64,000 bases of DNA from Planctomycetota bacterium. GTDB lineage: Bacteria; Planctomycetota; Planctomycetia; Pirellulales; UBA7805. Shown here piece by piece: positions 27,005-35,845 of this stretch (position 1 is its first letter; each line of letters starts with the position of its first letter). The stretch covers positions 62,001-126,000 of the forward strand of contig QQVP01000121.1 of the NCBI GenBank assembly GCA_003389215.1. The letters run 5' to 3'. The notes beneath the pieces were generated by a model, which saw nothing but the letters and a program-made list of their open reading frames with translations, searched no databases and had not been told where the DNA came from. The position numbers and the translations under genes were made by a program.

Positions 27005-27032
27005 AGTTTCTTCTGGCGACAGGTCGTGTCGC
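27002..27032 (+). promoter_or_regulatory. In-frame UGA with SECIS-like hairpin
   Basis: UGA (27002-27004) is followed, 11 bases later, by a perfect 5-bp stem GCGAC/GUCGC (27016-27020 with 27028-27032) closing a 7-base loop AGGUCGU (27021-27027). The distance from UGA to the loop is 16 bases. Known: the E. coli fdhF SECIS presents AGGUCU in its loop, 17 bases after the UGA, and general bacterial SECIS rules ask for a G in the first two loop positions, a 4-bp or longer stem and about 16-37 bases of spacing. All are met here. The bulged U of the E. coli element is absent. Inferred, not proven. Confidence 0.5.
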
Positions 27033-29008
27033 GTGGTGCCAACGATTCCGACGACAAGCCGACCCAGGTGGCAAATCAGCGTCAGTCCGATCTTAACGAA
27101 ATGATGCGCCGTGGTCGCTCGTTCAGCGGCCGGGAACGCAATTGCGTGTTCCTCAATACGGGTCGGCCTTCCACCGACTCACCTCGATTCGCCGACATCT
27201 CGGCCGCCTCCGGAATCGACTGGCCCGACGACGGTCGTGGCGTGGCCATCACGGACTGGGACGGCGACGGCGACCTAGACATGTGGATTTCCAATCGCAA
27301 CGCCCCGCGGGTGCGATTGATGCGAAATGAAACCAAGAGCGATCACCACTTCGTCGCGCTGCGTCTGGCTGGAAACGGCACGGATACGAATCGCGACGCG
27401 ATTGGTGCCCGGGTCGCCGTGCACCTTGCCGGTGAAGAGACGCCGCTGTTGCAGACCCTTCGAGCGGGCGAGGGTTTTGTCGCTCAGTCGACGAAGTGGC
27501 TGCACTTCGGCTTGGGCAGCAACGACCAAATCGACCGCGTCGAGGTTCGCTGGCCGCGACAGGACGATGCCCTCGAGGTATTTCGTCTGCCGGCCGTCGA
27601 CAAGCGCTATCGACTCGAACAAGCAAGCGGTGAGGCTGTGGAGCTGCCCCCGCGCGAGGATGCCATCGGCCTCGCCGCGGGAGAACCGGAGTATCCGAAA
27701 CCGGTGAGTTCGCAGCGCATTCCCGTGGTCTCCTTGCTCCGCATTCCCCCCGTGCAGTTTGCCAGCCCCTCGGTCTCGGGCAACGTGGCCACCGGCGAGG
27801 GGAAGGCGGTGCTGTTCAACCTGTGGGGAAGTTGGTGTCGCCCCTGCCGCGAGGAGCTCGCCGAGTTCACTGCGCGGGCCAAGGAATTGCGACGGGCGGG
27901 CATCGAGGTCGTCGCCATCTCGGTGGACGCGGTCGATCAGGACCGCGGCAACGTCGATGCCGCCAAGAAGTACGTCCGCCAACTGCGGTTCCCCTTCGTC
28001 GTCAAACCGGCCAGCGAAGGCGAACTCGAACTGTTTCAGGCCTACGACAGCATCCTCACGACGTTGAACCGGCCGCTGCCGATCCCTTCGAGTTTCTTGA
28101 TCGATGGTCAAGGTCGCCTGGCGGTGATCTACAAAGGTCGCGTCGGCGTCGATCAGCTGCTCGAGGATGTTGCCTACTCGTATCAATCGCTGGACGAGCG
28201 TTGGGTCGCGGCTGCGGCCTTGCCCGGCAGCCTCGTCGATCACGAGAAGCTGTCGGCTTCGCGTCGCGCTTACGAGGCCACGATTATGTTCCGCCACGCC
28301 CTCAGCCAGCTCAAGAACGATCAACTCGAACAGGCGATCTATCACCTGGGACAGGCCGTTCGTTATCGGGCCAACTTTGCTCAGGCCCACGACTACCTGG
28401 GGGCCGCCTACTCGGAGCAGGGGAATCTCCGTGCTGCGCTGCGATCGCTGCAAACCGCAGTGGCCCAGGATCCGCAGCTCGCGTCAGCCCACTACCACCT
28501 GGCCATGGTTCATGTCGAAGCGCGCGCCATGCCGCCGGCGGTGCTGTCGATGCGCGAAGCGGTTCGTGCCAACCCCGAAAAGACATTCGAGCTTACCGAC
28601 CTGGCCACGCTGCTCAGTCGCACGGCCGGCTCGGAGCAGTTGATGACGTTGGGCTCGAATGTCGTCACGCTGCACCGCCGCGTCGCCTGGCTCATGGCGA
28701 CCTCACCCGACGACCAGATGCGCAACGGCGAGGAGGCCGTTCGCTGGGCGAAACGGGTCGTCGACGTCACTGCGCGACGCCAGCCCGGTCCGCTCTGGAC
28801 CTTGGCGGCAGCATACGCAGAGGTAGGACGATTCGAAGAAGCGATCACCGTCGCCAAGGAAGCGCAGACGCTGATCGAGAACTTCAACCTGCCCGCTGCG
28901 CAGAAGGACGAGATGCTGGGCCGACTCGACGAGCAGATCGAGTTCTACGCACGTGGCGAACCTTACCGGGAAGCCGCGGCCTCGCCCGCAGCGGGTCCCC
29001 AGACCTAG
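27005..29008 (+). CDS. ASPIC/UnbV-thioredoxin-TPR part downstream of the in-frame UGA
   Basis: Seen: this frame is the direct continuation of the preceding one; from the codon after the UGA it reads SFFWRQVVSRGAND. An independent GTG start at 27026 is possible but has no ribosome site. It holds a last calcium repeat (TDWDGDGDLDMW), an ASPIC/UnbV domain (IGARVAVHLAGE to VEVRWPRQ), a thioredoxin/redoxin domain with a WCRPC active site (about 270 residues in), and TPR repeats (about 430-560 in; LEQAIYHLGQAVRY, HYHLAMVHVEA). Known: such FG-GAP-ASPIC-Trx-TPR proteins are planctomycete-rich and of unknown function, probably exported and membrane-anchored. Inferred: one protein with the upstream part. 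Confidence 0.85.
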   Translation, partial: SFFWRQVVSRGANDSDDKPTQVANQRQSDLNEMMRRGRSFSGRERNCVFLNTGRPSTDSPRFADISAASGIDWPDDGRGVAITDWDGDGDLDMWISNRNAPRVRLMRNETKSDHHFVALRLAGNGTDTNRDAIGARVAVHLAGEETPLLQTLRAGEGFVAQSTKWLHFGLGSNDQIDRVEVRWPRQDDALEVFRLPAVDKRYRLEQASGEAVELPPREDAIGLAAGEPEYPKPVSSQRIPVVSLLRIPPVQFASPSVSGNVATGEGKAVLFNLWGSWCRPCREELAEFTARAKELRRAGIEVVAISVDAVDQDRGNVDAAKKYVRQLRFPFVVKPASEGELELFQAYDSILTTLNRPLPIPSSFLIDGQGRLAVIYKGRVGVDQLLEDVAYSYQSLDERWVAAAALPGSLVDHEKLSASRRAYEATIMFRHALSQLKNDQLEQAIYHLGQAVRYRANFAQAHDYLGAAYSEQGNLRAALRSLQTAVAQDPQLASAHYHLAMVHVEARAMPPAVLSMREAVRANPEKTFELTDLATLLSRTAGSEQLMTLGSNVVTLHRRVAWLMATSPDDQMRNGEEAVRWAKRVVDVTARRQPGPLWTLAAAYAEVGRFEEAITVAKEAQTLIENFNLPAAQKDEMLGRLDEQIEFYARGEPYREAAASPAAGPQT

Positions 29009-29030
29009 TGCGGCACGAAGTCCGGGCCGC

Positions 29031-31643
29031 TCAACGCGGACGCGCCGTCGACTCTTCTTCCAGACTTTCCTGCCACTGGCAGATGTGCTTGAGTGCCTCC
29101 ATGGGCGTCATCTGGTTGGGGTCCAGCGAGCGAAGCTCTTCGATCAGCGGGTGGTCGTGCGGCCCGAACAGGGTCAACTGCAGATTTCCCGCACGGTCGT
29201 CCGGGTTGGCAATTTTTGGTCGTCCGCCGGCGTCGAGGTGTTCGTCTTCGAGTCGTGCCAAGATCGTCTTCGCCCGCTCGTTGACTTCACGCGGCACGCC
29301 CGCCAGTCGCGCGACGTGGATTCCGTAGCTCTTATCGGCGGGTCCTTCACTCAACTCATAGAGAAAGACCAACTCGTCCTGCCACTCGCGCACGGCGACG
29401 TTCAGGTTTTTGACGCCCTCGAGCAGGCTCTCCAAATCGGTCAGTTCGTGATAGTGGGTGGCGAACAACGTGCGACAGCCGATCTTGTCGTGCAGGTACT
29501 CGACGACACTCCAGGCCAGCGAGATGCCGTCGTAGGTGCTCGTCCCGCGACCGATTTCGTCGAGGATGACGAGGCTGCGATCGGTCGCCGTATTGAGGAT
29601 CCGCGCCGTCTCGACCATTTCGACCATGAACGTACTTTGACGCCGCGAGAGTTCGTCGCTCGCCCCCACACGGGCGAAGATGCGATCAGTCAGACCCACA
29701 ATGGCCCGCTTGGCGGGCACGAAGCTGCCCATTTGCGCCATCAAGGTGATCAGCGCCACCTGTCGAATGTACGTGCTCTTGCCGGCCATGTTCGGTCCGG
29801 TGATCAGCAACACGCGACGGTCCTCGTTACCCACGTCGGTGTCGTTGGGCACGAATGAACCGTCGGCCGCCAGCAGGTCGAGCACCGGGTGTCGCCCCGC
29901 CTCGATCCGCAACCGGCGTCCCTCATGCATCTCGGGACGGCAATAGCCACGTTCTCGCGCCAGCTGAGCCAGGGCCACCAGGACGTCGACCTGGGCGAGC
30001 ACCTCGGCCGTCGATCGCAAACGACCGGCTGCGGCCGCCACCCGCTCACGGAGTGCGATGAAGAGCTCGTATTCCAGCTCCTTGCTCTCGTCGTCCGCCG
30101 TGAGCACCTTCTCTTCGTGCTCTTTCAGGTCGGGCGTGATATAGCGCTCGGCATTCTTGAGCGTCTGCTTGCGGATATAGTGTTCGGGCACCTTGTCGCG
30201 GTGGGCGTGCGTCACCTCGAGGTAGTAACCGAAGACCTTGTTGTAGCCGATCTTCAAACTTGGAATCCCCGATCCTTCGATCTCGGCCTGTTGGTACTCG
30301 GCAATCCACTGCTTGCCGCCGCGGGTCAGCTCGCGCAGTTCGTCGAGTCGCTCGTGATAGTCCGGACGGATGATGCCTCCCTCGCGAGCGGTCAGCGGGC
30401 AATCGTCGACCAGCGCGGCTTCGAGCTCGCCGCGCAACTCGTGGCAAAGATCGAGTCGCGTCTCCAGCTTCTGCAGCAGCTTACTCGCGCGTCCCGTCAG
30501 CTTGGCCTTCAAACGCGGCAAGGCGGCCAGCGTCTGGGCCACGAACCGCAGGTCGCGGGGACTGGCACGCTGGGTCGTCACCCGCGCGACCAACCGTTCC
30601 ATGTCATAGACGCCGCGGAGCAGGTCTCGCAGTTCGTCGGTTAGCTTGGCGTCGCCCACGAGCTCCTCGACGGCATCGTGGCGGGCGGTGATTTCGCTCA
30701 AGTCGGTGAGTGGATTGGCGATCCACTCTGCGAGCAATCGCGAACCCATCGCGGCAACCGTGCGGTCGATCGTTGCCAACAGCGACCCTTCGCGAAGGCC
30801 GTGTCGCAGCGTCTGCGCGATTTCGAGGCTCCGACGTGTCGCCTCGTCAATTTGTACCGAATCGGCCGTCCGATAGCGGATAAGCCGATCGACGTGCGCC
30901 AATTCGCACTTTTGGGTCTCGCTCAGATAGGCAACGACCCCGCCCGCCGCGCGGACGGCCAGGGTGTCGTCGTCGGCAAACCCAAAGCCCTCCAGGCTCG
31001 CGGTGCCAAACTGCCTGAGAAGGGCCTGCTCGGCGGACGCCAACGCGAACGTCCAACCCGGTCGCTTGGTGACGACCGGCGTCGAACTGCCAAACTGCGG
31101 CAAGGGATCGGCCGATTCGCTCACCAGGCACTCGGCCGGGGCAATTCGCATCAACTCGTCGGCCAGTCCGGCGCGAGAGCACCCCGACGCGAAGAAACGT
31201 CCCGTGGAAAGATCGATCCAAGCCAGCCCGCACTGCTTCTCCTCGCCTACCACCGCCACCAGAAAATTGCTGTGGCGCGGGTCGAGCAAGGCATCGTCGG
31301 TGAGCGTGCCGGGCGTGACGACCCGCGTCACTTCGCGTCGTACGAGTCCCTTTGCCTTCTTCGGGTCTTCAACCTGATCGCAGATTGCGACCCGCACGCC
31401 GAGCTTGATGAGCTTGGCCAGATAGCCGTCGAGCTGATGATGCGGAAACCCGGCCATCGGAATCGGGTTTTCCGACTTGTCGCGGCTGGTCAGCGTGATG
31501 CCGAGCAGTCGATGCGCCTCCTTGGCGTCGTCGTGAAACAGCTCGTAGAAGTCGCCCATGCGAAACAGCAACAGCGCATCGCCGCAGGCCGCTTTGGCCT
31601 CGTCGTACTGTTTCATCATGGGCGAGCTGGACATCCTCGCCAT
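29031..31643 (-). CDS. mutS: DNA mismatch repair protein MutS
   Basis: Seen: 870 residues from ATG at 31643 (31634 is an alternative). The mismatch-recognition Phe-x-Glu lies in RMGDFYELFHDDA near the N-terminus; FPHHQLDGYLAKLI, the connector and lever domains follow; the ATPase has Walker A GPNMAGKSTYIRQ, Walker B ILDEIGRGTSTYDG and the C-terminal helix-turn-helix. Known: MutS homodimer scans DNA for mismatches and recruits MutL. Length is normal. It follows fliG by 132 bases on the same strand and ends 22 bases from the convergent ASPIC gene. No mutL is in the window. The frame upstream of 31643 is Arg/Pro-rich and not part of the family. Confidence 0.97.
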   Translation of the reverse strand: MARMSSSPMMKQYDEAKAACGDALLLFRMGDFYELFHDDAKEAHRLLGITLTSRDKSENPIPMAGFPHHQLDGYLAKLIKLGVRVAICDQVEDPKKAKGLVRREVTRVVTPGTLTDDALLDPRHSNFLVAVVGEEKQCGLAWIDLSTGRFFASGCSRAGLADELMRIAPAECLVSESADPLPQFGSSTPVVTKRPGWTFALASAEQALLRQFGTASLEGFGFADDDTLAVRAAGGVVAYLSETQKCELAHVDRLIRYRTADSVQIDEATRRSLEIAQTLRHGLREGSLLATIDRTVAAMGSRLLAEWIANPLTDLSEITARHDAVEELVGDAKLTDELRDLLRGVYDMERLVARVTTQRASPRDLRFVAQTLAALPRLKAKLTGRASKLLQKLETRLDLCHELRGELEAALVDDCPLTAREGGIIRPDYHERLDELRELTRGGKQWIAEYQQAEIEGSGIPSLKIGYNKVFGYYLEVTHAHRDKVPEHYIRKQTLKNAERYITPDLKEHEEKVLTADDESKELEYELFIALRERVAAAAGRLRSTAEVLAQVDVLVALAQLARERGYCRPEMHEGRRLRIEAGRHPVLDLLAADGSFVPNDTDVGNEDRRVLLITGPNMAGKSTYIRQVALITLMAQMGSFVPAKRAIVGLTDRIFARVGASDELSRRQSTFMVEMVETARILNTATDRSLVILDEIGRGTSTYDGISLAWSVVEYLHDKIGCRTLFATHYHELTDLESLLEGVKNLNVAVREWQDELVFLYELSEGPADKSYGIHVARLAGVPREVNERAKTILARLEDEHLDAGGRPKIANPDDRAGNLQLTLFGPHDHPLIEELRSLDPNQMTPMEALKHICQWQESLEEESTARPR

Positions 31644-31775
31644 TGGACCAACTGGCCGGGAAACGGACAAGGCGGCAGAAGGCCGCATTTGTCGACGTGT
31701 CGACGCGCCGCCTTGACAAGGCCAACCGCGTGGCGGCGGCACAGGACTGCCACAACGCGAAACGAGCGTTCCGCG

Positions 31776-32768
31776 TTAGGTGATCATTTCCTCGGCCTCG
31801 TCGGCACCCTGGACCGTGATCTCGCCGGCGTCTTCCAGACGTCGCACGATGTCCACAATCTGCTGCTGAACCTGCTCGACGGAGGATACCTTGACCGGCC
31901 CCAGATACTCCATCTCCTCCTTCAGCAGCTCGCCGGCACGCTGGGAGAGGTTGCCCAGGATCTTCTCCTGCACCAGATCGCTCGCGCCCTTGAGGGCCAT
32001 CGCCCACTGCGAGTTCTCGACGTTCTTGAGCACCGTCTGGATATCCCGGTCGGTGAGCTTGCCGATGTCCTCGAACACGAACATCAGGCGTCGGATTTCC
32101 TCGACCAGATCGGGGTCTTCCTGGGCCAGGTTTTCCAGTAGGCTGCGTTCCGTGGTGCGATCCGTCACGTTGAGAATTTCGGCAACACAGGGCACCCCGC
32201 CGGCGTTTTCGAATTGCTGGCTCATCACGCTGGCCATGCGCGTCTCGAGGCCGTGCTCGACCTCCTGAATGATTTCGGGGTTCGTCTGGCCCATGGTCGC
32301 CACGCGACGAATCACCGAGAGCTGACGCTCCGTCGGCAGACCCGCCAAAATCTCCGCACCCTGGCCGGCGGGCAAGTGGGAGAGAATCAAGGCGATCGTC
32401 TGCGGGTGTTCGTCGATGATGAACGTCAACAGGTTCTGGCTGTCGACATTCTTCAAGAAGCCAAACGGCAGAGCCTCGATCGACTGGCGAACCGTGTCGA
32501 TCGTCGAGTGGGCGTCCTTGCCAAGTGCCCGCTCCATGAGCGCTTCGGCCAGCTTCATGCCCCCTTCACCGCCAAAGGCGTGCGGATTGGCTTCCGCAAA
32601 CTCGTGGGCGACGTTCTCCATCTCGGGTCCGGAGACATGATCGAGCTTGGCGATTTCGATCGAGACCGCCTCCACCAACTTGGCATCGAGACGGCCGAGC
32701 AAGTCGCCCGCCGTATCGGGCGGAAGACTCGTCAACAGGACGGCGGCTTTGCGGATGTCGGTGCTCAC
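31776..32768 (-). CDS. fliG: Flagellar motor switch protein FliG
   Basis: Seen: 330 residues from GTG at 32768 with GAGGA eight bases upstream. The N-terminal domain (IRKAAVLLTSLPPDTAG), the EHPQTIAL motif of the middle domain (about 124-131) and the C-terminal torque domain with MFVFEDIGKLTDRDIQTVLK (about 232-251) are all present, the last carrying the charged residues that meet MotA. Known: FliG sits at the MS/C-ring junction and transmits torque. It stands alone, without other flagellar genes, and precedes mutS. Inferred: this genome has flagellar genes elsewhere; scattered flagellar genes are common in planctomycetes. Confidence 0.95.
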   Translation of the reverse strand: MSTDIRKAAVLLTSLPPDTAGDLLGRLDAKLVEAVSIEIAKLDHVSGPEMENVAHEFAEANPHAFGGEGGMKLAEALMERALGKDAHSTIDTVRQSIEALPFGFLKNVDSQNLLTFIIDEHPQTIALILSHLPAGQGAEILAGLPTERQLSVIRRVATMGQTNPEIIQEVEHGLETRMASVMSQQFENAGGVPCVAEILNVTDRTTERSLLENLAQEDPDLVEEIRRLMFVFEDIGKLTDRDIQTVLKNVENSQWAMALKGASDLVQEKILGNLSQRAGELLKEEMEYLGPVKVSSVEQVQQQIVDIVRRLEDAGEITVQGADEAEEMIT

Positions 32769-33016
32769 GTTCCAATTCCTCGCGACACAAATCTCGACCG
32801 AGAAGCGGGCGCACAGAGTCGCTGGCCGTATATCGGCATTCTGGGCCGACTTTCTGAAGTCCCGTGGCCAGCTAGCACACTCGATTCCGCAAGAAAGTGC
32901 GGCAACGACCGCTGGCGCGTAAAGCTCCGCCGCCTTCGATGTGCAAAGTCGGCGCCCGCCCGACTTGGTTTTGCATGTGACACCGCGAAGTGCGGCGAGA
33001 AGCGTGCCCCCGCAGC

Positions 33017-33508
33017 CTACTCATCCAGAAGCTCGCAAACCCCCAACTGCCCGAAATTCTCGTCAACTTCCAGACGTAGGTGGCTCGGGCGAGTGCCAGT
33101 GCGGACTTCCAGGGCGTCGAGCAGGCGTTTACCCAGGTAGCGAGCCAGCAGTTCCGTGGTCGTGTTGGGCACCGGCAACAGCACGCAGTCTTCACGAGGA
33201 AAGACCCAACGGCGGTCTTCGAATGTCGCTTCCACGCTGGTCTCATCCGCGGTGACGCGAATCTTGGGATGTTCCGTTGGCAGCAGCATGCGGTGATCCA
33301 GTTCGTCGACCAACTGCTTGAGCGTGTCGCGCAGGGCGATGAAATCGATCACGTAGTGATTCTCGTCCAGCTCGCCGTGAACCTCGGCGGCCACGCGATA
33401 GTTGTGTCCGTGGAGACGCTCGCAGGTATCGCCGTCGAACGTGATGAAGTGACCGGCACTAAAAACGAGAAAGTCCTTGGAGATACGGACGTGGTATCTT
33501 TCGCTCAT
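33017..33508 (-). CDS. 6-pyruvoyl-tetrahydropterin synthase/QueD family protein
   Basis: Seen: 163 residues with the zinc-binding His set: FSAGHF (about 17-22) and LHGHNY (about 32-37), a Cys four residues before the first of these (TCERLHGH), and ELDHRMLL (about 69-76). VPNTTTELLARYL provides the substrate-binding Glu region. Known: the family makes 6-pyruvoyl-tetrahydropterin or, as QueD, 6-carboxy-tetrahydropterin for queuosine and deazapurines. It is 43 bases downstream of a CitG-like gene. I recall that planctomycetes with tetrahydromethanopterin-linked C1 metabolism carry a PTPS homologue beside such genes, so a role in methanopterin-type cofactor synthesis is a third option. No other queuosine gene is near. 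Confidence 0.85.
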   Translation of the reverse strand: MSERYHVRISKDFLVFSAGHFITFDGDTCERLHGHNYRVAAEVHGELDENHYVIDFIALRDTLKQLVDELDHRMLLPTEHPKIRVTADETSVEATFEDRRWVFPREDCVLLPVPNTTTELLARYLGKRLLDALEVRTGTRPSHLRLEVDENFGQLGVCELLDE

Positions 33509-33551
33509 GGCTGACTACCGATTCGATGTTCCCGTCGACTGGATATCTTGG

Positions 33552-34469
33552 CTAAGCGTCGTGCAGCGTGGGCACCTCGACCCGGTGCGTCATCGACCCG
33601 GTGTCGAGCAGACCGATGCGTAACATGACGAACAAGCTGGCCGCAATCAGGTCCGCGGTCGTCCCCGGATTGCGCCGGTGTCCGTCACTGCGGAGCCAGA
33701 AGTCGAGATCGCCAAGGCCGCGCTCGTACGCCTCGTCGCCCGGTTCACCCGCCGAGAGCACCGCGGCGGCCCGGCGGCATGCGGTCGCCGCCGTTTCCGC
33801 ACCACACTTTCTCGCGATCAAGCTGTCCGGGTGCGCGGCCATCAGCTGCACGTGGGCGTGAACGAGGCTCGCGGCCAGGTGCCAACCTTGGGCGAGGCCC
33901 CGTCCGATCCAAGGCACGACCACTTCGAACACCTCGGCGAAACCGTTCGTGTACTGACGGGCGACGAGGTCCCGTGCGGCTGCGGCCCGCATGGCGGCCA
34001 ACAAGTCGTCGGGAGCTTCGTCGGCGACGTCCATCTCGTCGACTTCGTCGAGCCCTCCCGGCTGGGCCAATCGAATCGCCTCGTAGACGTGCTCCGCATC
34101 CGCCGAACCGAGGCCCTGGAGCGTCTGCTCGAGCTGCGACCGGAATTGTTCCGCATCGAGCGTCACTTCGTCCAAGTCGGACCGCACGGCGGCGAGCGGA
34201 GCGAGCAGCAGGATCGTCCCCAGATTGGTATTGGTCGAGACCGCGGCCCGCGTGGCTCCCACCGCTTCCAGCACGGCCGCACCGATGCCCTGCCCCGCTG
34301 CCATCTCCATCGCCGGGGCAATCGCCACCGCGCTGGTCACAAAATCGAAGAACGTGAGGTCCTCGAAGTCGGTACCGCGATGGACGTTGCCTGGCTTGGG
34401 CACGCTCACCTCCCACAAGCAGGCGAGCGTCGCCGCTTGTCCCACGGAAAGACTAGGCTTTGTCTCCAA
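33552..34469 (-). CDS. Triphosphoribosyl-dephospho-CoA synthase (CitG)-like protein
   Basis: Seen: about 305 residues from a TTG at 34469 that has GGAAG five bases upstream; a GTG at 34445 is an alternative. The family core is clear: EVSVPKPGNVHRGTDFEDLTF near the N-terminus, TNTNLGTILLLAPLA, LVARQYTNGFAEVF, HPDSLIARKCG and RNPGTTADLIAASLF. Known: CitG makes the prosthetic-group precursor of citrate lyase, but archaeal-type homologues with the KPGNVHR wording occur beside C1-cofactor genes and probably do something else. No citrate lyase gene is in the window. Inferred: works with the PTPS homologue in a cofactor pathway. The longer frame to 34703 runs through an intergenic repeat and is not coding. 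Confidence 0.78.
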   Translation of the reverse strand: METKPSLSVGQAATLACLWEVSVPKPGNVHRGTDFEDLTFFDFVTSAVAIAPAMEMAAGQGIGAAVLEAVGATRAAVSTNTNLGTILLLAPLAAVRSDLDEVTLDAEQFRSQLEQTLQGLGSADAEHVYEAIRLAQPGGLDEVDEMDVADEAPDDLLAAMRAAAARDLVARQYTNGFAEVFEVVVPWIGRGLAQGWHLAASLVHAHVQLMAAHPDSLIARKCGAETAATACRRAAAVLSAGEPGDEAYERGLGDLDFWLRSDGHRRNPGTTADLIAASLFVMLRIGLLDTGSMTHRVEVPTLHDA

Positions 34470-34555
34470 ACGCGCTTCCGAACGTCCGTCGCGAGGGGCG
34501 AAGCTCCGCTCGGCTGAGCTCGCGACCGAAGCCTGCTGAGCCGCAGAATCATTCG

Positions 34556-34596
34556 TGACTCTCGGCTCGCGGGGAGGCTCGCCCTCCCTTGTTGGA
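34556..34596. repeat. Planctomycete-type intergenic repeat (GGCTCGC...GAGGCTCGCCCTCCC)
   Basis: The sequence GGCTCGCGGGGAGGCTCGCC followed by CTCCC lies between the CitG-like and hydrolase genes. Read on the minus strand it begins GGGAGGGCGAG. From memory, closely similar short repeats are scattered through planctomycete genomes; only one copy is seen in this window, so the repeat status rests on recall. Confidence 0.35.
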
Positions 34597-34602
34597 CAAA
34601 GC

Positions 34603-35559
34603 CTAGGCATGGGACCGCGCCTCCTCGGCTGCCGTCGTCTTCGCGGCGGGCGTCTGCTTCGCGAGAGGATGGGCCGTGAGAAACTCTGCAAGCCGCTCGA
34701 CAATCGCCTCCGAGGCCTCTTCGACGACGTAGTGCCCCGCGTTTTCCAGCTTCGTTACCTCGGCCGCAGGTACGTGCTGCAAGAATCGCTCCAGACACGC
34801 GGGGGTAAAGCACCAGTCACGCATGCCCCAGATGAACAGGAACGGACTCGTCGCCAGGCCCGGCAGGGCTGCCTCGAGCCGTTCGAGAACCTGCCACGTC
34901 GGGTGTCGCGGCGTGGCGGGGATGTCCGCAATGAAGCGGTAGATGGCATGGCGATGTGCCCAACTGTCGTAGGGAGCCAGCAATCCCGCGCGTTCGGCGG
35001 GCGAGAGTCTCGAGGGATCTTCCAGGGCCATCGTGAGGGCCGCGCGGGCAAACACGTTCAACCGCTGCACGGCCCAGCGACCGAGGAGCGGGGTGCGGCA
35101 AACGCGAATCCGCCAGGGAAAGTGCGGTGGAGGAAACGCCGCCGTGTTGAAGAGCACATAGCGGGCGAAGCGCTCCGGCTCACAGGCCGCGGCCCCGAGG
35201 CCGATCGCCCCACCCCAATCGTGGGCCAAGAGGGTCACGTCGCGCAGGTCGAGCTGACGGATCAACGCGCCCAGGTTCGCCGTGTGCTGGGCGAGCGTGT
35301 AAGGATAGTCGAGCGGCTTGTCGCTCAGGCCACATCCGATGTGGTCGACCGCGATGAGTCGGTAACGATCGGCCAGCGCCGTGACGATTTTGCGCCAGTA
35401 GAAGGACCAAGTCGGATTGCCGTGCACCAGCAGCAGCGGCTCGCCGGCACCTTCGTCCACAAAATGGTAACGCAGTCTTGAACCGCCGTGGGGTGCATCG
35501 AGCTCGATCGTGCGTGAGCGAAACGAATAGAGCGGCCGCCAGTCGTGGTCGATGTTCAT
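34603..35559 (-). CDS. Alpha/beta hydrolase of the haloalkane dehalogenase/OleB group
   Basis: Seen: 318 residues from ATG at 35559. Oxyanion segment [10 protein letters not shown] (about 46-55), [11 protein letters not shown], nucleophile Asp in AHDWGGAIG (about 112-120), [14 protein letters not shown] with an acidic residue, and catalytic His in [10 protein letters not shown] (about 287). Known: this Asp-His-acid set is that of haloalkane dehalogenases and of OleB, the beta-lactone decarboxylase of long-chain olefin synthesis; [11 protein letters not shown] and NTAAF look more like OleB. OleA, OleC and OleD are not in the window, so the assignment is not settled. It is convergent with nothing and divergent from the DnaJ-type gene. 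The last 25 residues are a low-complexity Ala/Lys/Thr tail. Confidence 0.8.
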   Translation of the reverse strand: MNIDHDWRPLYSFRSRTIELDAPHGGSRLRYHFVDEGAGEPLLLVHGNPTWSFYWRKIVTALADRYRLIAVDHIGCGLSDKPLDYPYTLAQHTANLGALIRQLDLRDVTLLAHDWGGAIGLGAAACEPERFARYVLFNTAAFPPPHFPWRIRVCRTPLLGRWAVQRLNVFARAALTMALEDPSRLSPAERAGLLAPYDSWAHRHAIYRFIADIPATPRHPTWQVLERLEAALPGLATSPFLFIWGMRDWCFTPACLERFLQHVPAAEVTKLENAGHYVVEEASEAIVERLAEFLTAHPLAKQTPAAKTTAAEEARSHA

Positions 35560-35601
35560 CGGGCTCGCTCACACTCGGTTCGTCGGGCTCGCTCACACTC
35601 G
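35559..35601. repeat. 19-bp direct repeat, two copies
   Basis: TCGGGCTCGCTCACACTCG occurs at 35559-35577 and again at 35583-35601, period 24. The first copy touches the start codon of the minus-strand hydrolase. Similar 'GAGTGTGAGCGAGCC' strings are, from memory, common in planctomycete intergenic DNA. The 286-base gap up to the DnaJ-type gene shows nothing else clear. Confidence 0.6.
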
Positions 35602-35845
35602 ACGCGGCGACTCGCGTCTAGACGTCCGCGGTGGCGACACAATACCCTGGCAACACCCATTCCGCCGCAACCGTCAAATATACCGTAGCGATCCGATGGG
35701 CGACAGTTCCGCGGTGCCGCGGGGGCCGTTATGGACCGTGAAGACCTCGCCCGGAGGCGAGCTTGATGATCGGCCGCGTACGGCCGTAAGATGTCGTTGG
35801 CGGCGACGCCAGGCGAACAACGACAGCAGGACCGGCAAGCAGCGC

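Noticed and set aside
27005-27060. Frameshift instead of in-frame stop between the two halves of the FG-GAP/ASPIC gene
   Set aside because: Both halves lie in the same frame; only the single TGA separates them.
34470-34703. N-terminal extension of the CitG-like protein
   Set aside because: It is Arg/Pro-rich, passes through a repeat and lies before the family's normal start.
35552-35845. Longer start of the DnaJ-type protein
   Set aside because: The J domain begins at 35846; the upstream residues come from the 19-bp direct repeats.
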